Assembly: GCA_964556665.1 (NCBI GenBank)
Contig: CAZKXU010000014.1
Span: 1-47,984, forward strand
Direction of reading: 5' to 3'
Origin: CAZKXU01 sp964556665
GTDB taxonomy: Bacteria; Bdellovibrionota_C; UBA2361; CAZKXU01
Length of the DNA stretch: 47,984 nt
In this document: one piece after another, positions 42,372 to 47,984 of the stretch
Layout of the letters: the number at the start of each line of letters is the position of its first letter
Position numbering within the stretch: position 1 is the first letter of the stretch
The notes under the pieces: model-generated
The model's input: only the letters and a program-made list of their open reading frames with translations
The model's database searches: none
Told to the model about the DNA's origin: nothing
Program-made: the position numbers and the translations under genes

Positions 42372-43547
42372 ATGTATAGGGAAATTGGTTTGGGAAAGGA
42401 TATAAAAGACAATGCACCTGCTGATTACTGTATTATCGGCTCAGATCCTGAACACCGCCTTAGTCAGTTCGAGCGACTCACATTAGTTGGTGGAGCAGAT
42501 CTCGATCGAGCGCTCTCCATGATTGCGCGCCAGTTTGCGAAAGGTTTCGATAGCAACCAGAAGTTAGGCGAGGTAAATATTAAAGAATTCATCAAAGCGT
42601 ATGAGTTCTATACCCAGAAGAAATACATAAAAGATCCTCACGGGTTTTTCCCTACACCAACCACAGCTCCTGTTGTTAAAGAGACGATGGTGCATGGATT
42701 AAAAGACGGCGAAATAATTGATCTGGAGTTTGAAAGCACCTATCAGGTTCAATGTGCTGATTTTCGAGATGAGTTTGAGAGGTTTGCTGAGAACCGCACT
42801 GTGCATGCGCGTATGTGGCGTCATTTTGATAAGACTAGCGCCACCATGATCGCAATTCATGGATGGACCATGGGAGATCAGCGCCTAAATTCACTAGCCT
42901 TTCTACCAGGACTATTTTACCAGACTGGATTAAACGTTGTGCTGCTGGAATTGCCTTACCATGGGCGCCGTAAATCAAAATCTTCCCCTAATCTTTTTCC
43001 AAGCGCTGATATGATGCGTACAAATGAGGCGATGGGCCAGGTTATATCAGACCTGCGCGAGCTGCGTCGGTATCTTAAAACTATAGGGGAGACGAATGTC
43101 GGCTGTATCGGTATGAGTCTTGGAGCCTACAGCACTGCCCTATGGGCTTCACTGGATGAGCTTTCCTTTGCAATCCCTGTAGTGCCCCTGGTAAGCATGG
43201 GGGAGTTAGCATGGGATTTTTTAAGTCGTGCGGCTAATTTTGAACAGTTAAAAGCGAACGGTCTCACACGGGAAAAACTATCAGCTGTATACCAGGTACA
43301 CTGCCCATTAACTTATAAACCGAGGGTTCCTACTGATCGGTCGTTAATTATTGCTGGAATAGGGGATGAGATTGTTCCGGCTCGACAGCCAAAGCTGCTT
43401 TGGGATCATTGGAAGCGGCCGCAGATTCAGTGGCTTAGCGGCGGACATTCAGCTCAGCTTAAAAGAACAAGAGCCTTTGTAGAGATAGTGAATTTTCTTT
43501 ACGGTTTAGGGGTAGCAAATAGTAAGCTTACCATTGAGGAATCGTGA
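42372..43547 (+). CDS. Alpha/beta-hydrolase family protein
   Basis: 391 residues. The N-terminal 150 residues are not conserved in a way I can place. The hydrolase core follows: AIHGWTMGDQRLNS (oxyanion strand), VVLLELPYHGRRKS, the nucleophile elbow GMSLG (Ser 249), IIAGIGDEIVP (acid) and SGGHSAQL (His near 359), so a full Ser-Asp-His triad seems to be present. The YHGRR segment recalls the ABHD18-like group, a weak match. No signal peptide. Substrate unknown. The pair of flanking genes (glycosylase remnant and lolC) gives no hint about its role. Confidence 0.8.
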   Translation: MYREIGLGKDIKDNAPADYCIIGSDPEHRLSQFERLTLVGGADLDRALSMIARQFAKGFDSNQKLGEVNIKEFIKAYEFYTQKKYIKDPHGFFPTPTTAPVVKETMVHGLKDGEIIDLEFESTYQVQCADFRDEFERFAENRTVHARMWRHFDKTSATMIAIHGWTMGDQRLNSLAFLPGLFYQTGLNVVLLELPYHGRRKSKSSPNLFPSADMMRTNEAMGQVISDLRELRRYLKTIGETNVGCIGMSLGAYSTALWASLDELSFAIPVVPLVSMGELAWDFLSRAANFEQLKANGLTREKLSAVYQVHCPLTYKPRVPTDRSLIIAGIGDEIVPARQPKLLWDHWKRPQIQWLSGGHSAQLKRTRAFVEIVNFLYGLGVANSKLTIEES

Positions 43548-43652
43548 TCAGATACACGGTTAAAATTGCATACTAATAGATAACTAGGGACCTATCCTCA
43601 GCCCTCTTGCAAATTTCCCCATTCTATTCCACGATCCTCCCTATCTTTACCA

Positions 43653-44933
43653 ATGTCATTCTCCATCTCTAAAAAAATTGCCTTGCGCTACCTCTGGTCC
43701 CGTCGTGGTGAGGCTTTCATTACAATTCTTACAGTAATCTCAATCATTGGTGTTGCTATCGGTGTAATGGTCCTCAATATAGTAATGGCAGTAATGACAG
43801 GATTTGAATATGAGCTCAAAGCTAAGCTATTAAGTACGAACTCTCACATCACGGTCAGAAGGGTCAAGCGTGAAACAATTCCTGAGTGGAGGGAGATCAG
43901 AAAAAAAATTGAGTCGGTTGAAGGGGTCGAATCAGTATCGGCATTTACATATAATCAGGCTCTTGTGCAAAGCGATCGAGGGTCAAGTGGTCTTTTAATA
44001 CGCGGCATAGAGCCGCAAGGTGCGGCGGCGCAGGAGTTAAAACATTACTTAAAAGGTGAAGTGTTAAATTTTGGACCGCTGCCGCTTAGGCTTATGAGCT
44101 CAGATGGCAAGAATGCTAAAGAGGAGATTGTGGAGCTTCCGGGTTTGATAATTGGTAAAGAATTATCTAAAAACCACCTATTGATGCAGGGTAGTCCGGT
44201 CTCAATTCTGTCGTCCAATCTAGGCAACTCACCATTCGGAATAGTCCCTAAGTTTAGGCGGTTTGTGGTATCCGGAGTCTATAGTTCTGGTCTGATAGAG
44301 TATGAGAACTCACTTGCGTACGCTTCCTTGGATGCCGCGCAACAATTCTTCCGTTTGGGGGATGAGATAAGCGGCTTTGAGATCCGTGTTGTAAATCTCG
44401 ACCATACACAGGAGATCGGCGACAAAATTATTGAGGCCTTAGGAGGCTTTGGCTCAGGGTATATGGCCGAAGACTTTACACAGATTAATCAGCCGCTATG
44501 GGAGGCTATTAGGCTCGAAAAGAGGGTTTACTTTATAGTGCTATTGCTGATTGTCATCATGGCCAGTTTCTCCATAATTAGTACATTAGTTATGATTGTT
44601 CTTGAGAAAAGACGGGACATAGCTGTGCTGCGTACTTTAGGAGCAACTTCCCAGAGTGTTGCTGATATATTTAGAATTCAAGGAGCAGTGATCGGCATTA
44701 TAGGAACGATTGCCGGCTTGACGCTCGGGTATATCGGTTGTGTAGCATTACGAGAGTACGGATTCCCATTGGATCAGCGAGTCTTCCCGATATCTACTGT
44801 GCCGGTTAGGATGGAGCCGCTTAATTTTATTTTGGTAGGCATTGTAGCTTTTCTAATCTCGGCATTGGCAACTATCTATCCTTCTAGACGGGCATCTAAG
44901 CTAGATCCGGTAGAAATTTTAAGACATGAATAA
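43653..44933 (+). CDS. lolC: Lipoprotein-releasing ABC transporter permease LolC/LolE
   Basis: Inner-membrane permease that extracts outer-membrane lipoproteins from the inner membrane for LolA. 426 residues: first helix after a basic N-terminus (IALRYLWSRRGEAFITILTVISIIG), a large periplasmic MacB/Lol-type domain (about 50-270), then the FtsX-like domain with three helices (SIISTLVMIVLEKRRDIAVLRTLGAT; IQGAVIGIIGTIAGLTLGYIG; FILVGIVAFLISALATIYPSRRA). It ends LDPVEILRHE, the usual C-terminus of Lol permeases. A single permease gene suggests a LolC/E homodimer (LolF-type naming may apply). No Shine-Dalgarno site is evident. lolD follows after 17 bases. Confidence 0.93.
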   Translation: MSFSISKKIALRYLWSRRGEAFITILTVISIIGVAIGVMVLNIVMAVMTGFEYELKAKLLSTNSHITVRRVKRETIPEWREIRKKIESVEGVESVSAFTYNQALVQSDRGSSGLLIRGIEPQGAAAQELKHYLKGEVLNFGPLPLRLMSSDGKNAKEEIVELPGLIIGKELSKNHLLMQGSPVSILSSNLGNSPFGIVPKFRRFVVSGVYSSGLIEYENSLAYASLDAAQQFFRLGDEISGFEIRVVNLDHTQEIGDKIIEALGGFGSGYMAEDFTQINQPLWEAIRLEKRVYFIVLLLIVIMASFSIISTLVMIVLEKRRDIAVLRTLGATSQSVADIFRIQGAVIGIIGTIAGLTLGYIGCVALREYGFPLDQRVFPISTVPVRMEPLNFILVGIVAFLISALATIYPSRRASKLDPVEILRHE

Positions 44934-44950
44934 AAAGGCGATCTATAAAA

Positions 44951-45622
44951 GTGAAACTAGCTAACCTGTCAAAAAATTTTAAGGATGCCGAGAGGGAGCT
45001 TTGCGTCATTAATGGATTGAATGTCGAGCTGCCGTTAGGGAAAAGCATTGCGATAGTCGGCTCCTCTGGTATCGGCAAATCTACGTTGTTATATCTTTTA
45101 GGTGGCCTCGACCGTCCATCCTCCGGCTCCATATTCTTTGAAGGGAGTGAGATTAATCGCTTCGATCCTGACGAGCTTGCGCGCTTCCGTCGTGAAAATG
45201 TAGGCTTTATCTTTCAATTCCATCATCTGCTGGGTGAATTTACAGCTCTTGAAAATATTAGTATGCCGCTTGTGCTGTCTGGGCTCAATGAGGCGGAAGC
45301 AGCTAGTAGGGCAGAGGAAACATTAGCAAAAGTAGGTTTGAGAGATCGTTCTAATCACATTCCAGCTAAACTCTCAGGCGGCGAGAGTCAGCGCGTAGCC
45401 GTAGCTCGGGCAGTAGTCAATCGTCCACGTTTACTTCTAGCCGATGAGCCGACAGGGAATCTCGATCCAGCCAATGCTTTAATTGTACAGGATCTGCTCA
45501 TGCAGCTTCATCGTGAGCTTAAAAATACATTGATTATTGTTACTCATAGCCGGGAGCTGGCGTCTGCAATGGATCTTGTGTTAGAGATGAGTGCTGGCGG
45601 AGCCTTAAGACAATTACGATGA
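44951..45622 (+). CDS. lolD: Lipoprotein-releasing ABC transporter ATP-binding protein LolD
   Basis: Cytoplasmic ATPase partner of LolC. 223 residues, a complete ABC domain: Walker A GSSGIGKST near residue 36, Q-loop in FIFQFHHLLGEFTALENI, signature LSGGESQRVAVARA near 142, Walker B LLLADEPTGNLDP and H-loop in IIVTHSREL. The HHLL.EFTALEN sequence is typical of LolD/MacB-type ATPases. The GTG at 44951 is the only sensible start. Its stop overlaps the bamA ATG by four bases (ATGA), giving translational coupling of the Lol and Bam genes. Confidence 0.95.
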   Translation: MKLANLSKNFKDAERELCVINGLNVELPLGKSIAIVGSSGIGKSTLLYLLGGLDRPSSGSIFFEGSEINRFDPDELARFRRENVGFIFQFHHLLGEFTALENISMPLVLSGLNEAEAASRAEETLAKVGLRDRSNHIPAKLSGGESQRVAVARAVVNRPRLLLADEPTGNLDPANALIVQDLLMQLHRELKNTLIIVTHSRELASAMDLVLEMSAGGALRQLR

Positions 45623-47913
45623 TAAAAAAAATAGTTCTAATAATTATCCTTCTTATACTAACTTGTGCGGCAGCAAATGCAGAAACACCTGAGCGAACTT
45701 ATCAGATTAATGCAATCGAAGTGCAGGGCAATCAGCGTGTCGATAGTGCGGCAATACTTGCGCAGCTTAAAGCAAAACCTGGGAGTATTACTTCCGGCGC
45801 AATTACAGCCGATGTGAAAAGTCTTTATGAAACAGGTTTTTTTGATCAGGTTAGTGCTAAGATTGTTTCAACAGACTCCAAAAAAACAGCACTCCGTTTT
45901 GTAGTACTAGAGCGTCCGACTGTACGAAAGACCTATATCAAGGGTAATGAGCACATCGAAAGCAGTGAATTAAAGGATGTACTTAAATTCGAGAGCAGCC
46001 GCTTTATAGATCGTGGAAAACTTGAGGCGCTGGCTCGTAAGGGACGATCCTACTATCAGGCTCAAGGGTATTATGACGCTGAACTAACCTTTGCTATTGT
46101 GCCGGTCGGCAATAATCAGGCAGATGTCACATTTGAGGTAAAAGAAGGCGAGAAGGTTAAAATTCGAGAGATCGATTTCCATGGGCTAACTAAGATCGAG
46201 CCCGATGATTTAGTTACTACTATTCAGACAAAGCGGTATAAGTGGTGGAGTTCATGGCTTTTTGGTACCGGCAGGTTAAACCAGGAGATGTTGGATAATG
46301 ATAAGATTATATTACGGCAGTTTCTGTTAGATCATGGGTTAGTAGATGGCATAGTTGGAGATCCCTTAATTGAGCGACGTACTGACGGCTTATATATAAC
46401 TTTTGAAATCAAGGAAGGAGATGAGTATAAGATAGGGGCCATTCACGCTTCAGGAGATCTGATAGATGACAGTCAGGAAAAAACACTGGCCGAGATAAAA
46501 TCTAAAACCGGAGAGGTATTTAATGCGTCTATAATGCGCGAGGATACCTTCAAAGTCAGTGATAAATTTACAGATATTGGGTATGCCTATGCCAATGTTA
46601 TTCCAGATACTAAGGTAAATCGCGAAACACCTACAGTAGATATCGAGTTTAAGACAAATAAAGGACAGATAGTTTCTGTCAATAAGATCAAGATCCGCGG
46701 TAATAGCAAAACTTATGATAATGTTATCAGGCGTGAGTTAAAAATAGCTGAGCAGGAGCAATTCTCAAGTTCAAAGATAAGAAGGAGTCAACAGTTGTTG
46801 GAAAGGCTTGGACTCTTTGAAGAGATAAGTATTGCACCAGAGCCGATAACTGGAAAAGATCAGGTCGATCTTCTAGTAAACTTGCGCGAAGCCTCCACCG
46901 GAAGTTTTAGTGCAGGTGCGGGATATTCAAGTTCAGATGGGGCTCTATTCAACACGAGACTGTCGGAAAATAATCTTTTTGGAACCGGGCGACGAGCAAA
47001 TATAAATTTAGACATTGGAACGGAACGGGATAATATAGTATTTTCATTGGATGATCGGCGTTTTAATGACACTAAATGGGCAGTTGGAACCAACATCTAT
47101 CGCGCAGATAGATTATTCCCAGATTTCGAACGTAATCAGACCGGTCTTGGTTTATCTGCGGGATATCCATTAGAGGATTTTTTTGGTGAGTGGGCTCAGG
47201 ACGTCAGGTTTGACCTGCAGTATGAGTATATGAATATCGATATTCATAATGTGAATCTCTTGGATGCCGCTCCTTTAGTAATTCGATCTCAAGGAAAGTC
47301 CTCGGCCTCCGGCCTGACCCCTCAATTATCTAGAAATACGATTAATAATCCACTTAATCCTACTACCGGCTCTAGTCAGGTTTTGTCGTTTGAATTTACC
47401 GGCTTAGGTGCGGAAGAGAGTTATTACCTGCTGGAGTTTAGTAACCAGATCTATGAGCCGCTTACTAAGGGGGAGTGGGGAGACATCGTGTTTTCATGGA
47501 GAGCAAAGCTAGGGTACGGCAAGAATTTCAACGGTGATGAGTTTCCGTTATATAGAAGGTATTTCCCTGGAGGTATTAATTCTATACGAGGCTTTAAAAA
47601 CCGAAGCCTCGGCCCTAAGGATAGTAGAGGTAACGAATTTGGCGGCAGCAAAGAGCTTCTTAATAATACAGAGCTAATCTTTCCGTTAGTAAATTCAGCA
47701 GGACTAAAGGGGGTCATTTTCCACGATATTGGTAACGCTTTTGATGATCATGAACAGCTTTCAGTAGGCGAGTTAAGGCAAGCTTGGGGATTTGGATTGA
47801 GGTGGACTTCACCGCTTGGCCCAATCCGGATTGAGTTTGGTTACCCAATCGATCGCGAGCCTGGAGAGAAGAGCTTTGTTACTATGTTCTCCTTCGGTGC
47901 TCCAGTGCTGTAA
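45619..47913 (+). CDS. bamA: Outer-membrane protein assembly factor BamA
   Basis: Omp85-family protein that folds beta-barrel proteins into the outer membrane. 764 residues. An N-terminal signal peptide (KKIVLIIILLILTCAAANA, cleavage near residue 21) is followed by POTRA domains from about 24 to 425 (starts such as INAIEVQGNQRVDS, RKTYIKGNEHIESS, KIREIDFHGLTKI, SVNKIKIRGNSKT), then a barrel with the conserved loop-6 motif INSIRGFKNRSLGP near 655 and DIGNAFDD near 707. The protein ends SFGAPVL. Overlaps lolD by four bases. The neighbouring order lolC-lolD-bamA is known in several Gram-negative groups. Confidence 0.96.
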   Translation: MIKKIVLIIILLILTCAAANAETPERTYQINAIEVQGNQRVDSAAILAQLKAKPGSITSGAITADVKSLYETGFFDQVSAKIVSTDSKKTALRFVVLERPTVRKTYIKGNEHIESSELKDVLKFESSRFIDRGKLEALARKGRSYYQAQGYYDAELTFAIVPVGNNQADVTFEVKEGEKVKIREIDFHGLTKIEPDDLVTTIQTKRYKWWSSWLFGTGRLNQEMLDNDKIILRQFLLDHGLVDGIVGDPLIERRTDGLYITFEIKEGDEYKIGAIHASGDLIDDSQEKTLAEIKSKTGEVFNASIMREDTFKVSDKFTDIGYAYANVIPDTKVNRETPTVDIEFKTNKGQIVSVNKIKIRGNSKTYDNVIRRELKIAEQEQFSSSKIRRSQQLLERLGLFEEISIAPEPITGKDQVDLLVNLREASTGSFSAGAGYSSSDGALFNTRLSENNLFGTGRRANINLDIGTERDNIVFSLDDRRFNDTKWAVGTNIYRADRLFPDFERNQTGLGLSAGYPLEDFFGEWAQDVRFDLQYEYMNIDIHNVNLLDAAPLVIRSQGKSSASGLTPQLSRNTINNPLNPTTGSSQVLSFEFTGLGAEESYYLLEFSNQIYEPLTKGEWGDIVFSWRAKLGYGKNFNGDEFPLYRRYFPGGINSIRGFKNRSLGPKDSRGNEFGGSKELLNNTELIFPLVNSAGLKGVIFHDIGNAFDDHEQLSVGELRQAWGFGLRWTSPLGPIRIEFGYPIDREPGEKSFVTMFSFGAPVL

Positions 47914-47931
47914 GCATTCTCGATTTGGAAT

Positions 47932-47984
47932 CTAGTGCTCCTCCAAATAAGTTTTTTCACGTCTAGCATCACATCGTTGCCCCA
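47932..47984. mobile_element. MITE-like inverted-repeat element, second copy cut by window end
   Basis: 53 bases identical to the left end of the element at 16129-16314, starting at the same CTAG tip. It lies 19 bases after the bamA stop. The remainder is outside the window, so its right half and any target duplication cannot be seen. Confidence 0.9.

Overview
The window reads as a chromosomal segment of a Gram-negative, respiring bacterium. Evidence for the envelope type is a BamA-type outer-membrane assembly factor and a LolC/LolD lipoprotein exporter. Evidence for respiration is a long complex I (nuo) cluster and a membrane FeS protein of the EtfAB:quinone oxidoreductase kind. Codon use is mixed, base composition is moderately AT-rich, and GTG starts are common. 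The mix of genes (lolC-lolD-bamA order, EMO-type FeS protein, HU with a basic tail) recalls the former Deltaproteobacteria and neighbouring phyla, but nothing here fixes the taxon.

Layout. 1-3.4 kb: an unrecognised helical protein, D-Ala-D-Ala ligase and a small reverse-strand unknown. 3.5-16.1 kb: nuoC-D-E-F-G-H-J-K-L-M-N. nuoA, nuoB and nuoI are not in the window. The only sizeable gaps inside the cluster (E/F, G/H, H/J) are filled by palindromic repeat elements, and nuoN ends inside a 186-bp MITE-like inverted repeat that recurs at the right edge of the window. 16.4-20.9 kb: a GT87-like membrane glycosyltransferase (-), an HU-family protein with a histone-like N-terminal tail and a strong terminator, and the EMO-type FeS/cytochrome b protein (-). 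21.2-28 kb: a CNNM/CorC-type CBS protein, a small coiled-coil protein, a PHP-fold protein that has lost its metal ligands, an RNHCP zinc-ribbon-like protein (-), and dnaE. 28.1-37.9 kb: an orphan receiver fused to a HigA-like HTH domain (-), facing two translationally coupled giant genes (952 and 1920 aa). 38-42.3 kb: aspS, a GT39/ArnT-like glycosyltransferase (-), convergent tRNA-Leu(UAA) and tRNA-Ala(GGC) genes, and a truncated 3-methyladenine glycosylase remnant. 42.4-47.9 kb: an alpha/beta hydrolase and the lolC-lolD-bamA operon.

How it fits together. The nuo products and the EMO-type protein both feed electrons to quinone. dnaE, HU and aspS are housekeeping. Lol and Bam serve the outer membrane. 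The least familiar part is the giant gene pair at 29.3-37.9 kb. The two proteins share a recognisable N-terminal module of about 80 residues, both carry glycine-rich hydrophobic segments, neither has a signal peptide, and they match no family I recognise. This is the best candidate for an undescribed system.

Non-coding structure is unusually rich. There are at least eight copies of a long palindrome with a conserved outer frame (GGGACCGCGG/CCGCGGTCCC) and interchangeable inner words, a run of 20-nt perfect hairpins, a composite element with hairpins inserted into one arm of a palindrome, and the MITE-like element.
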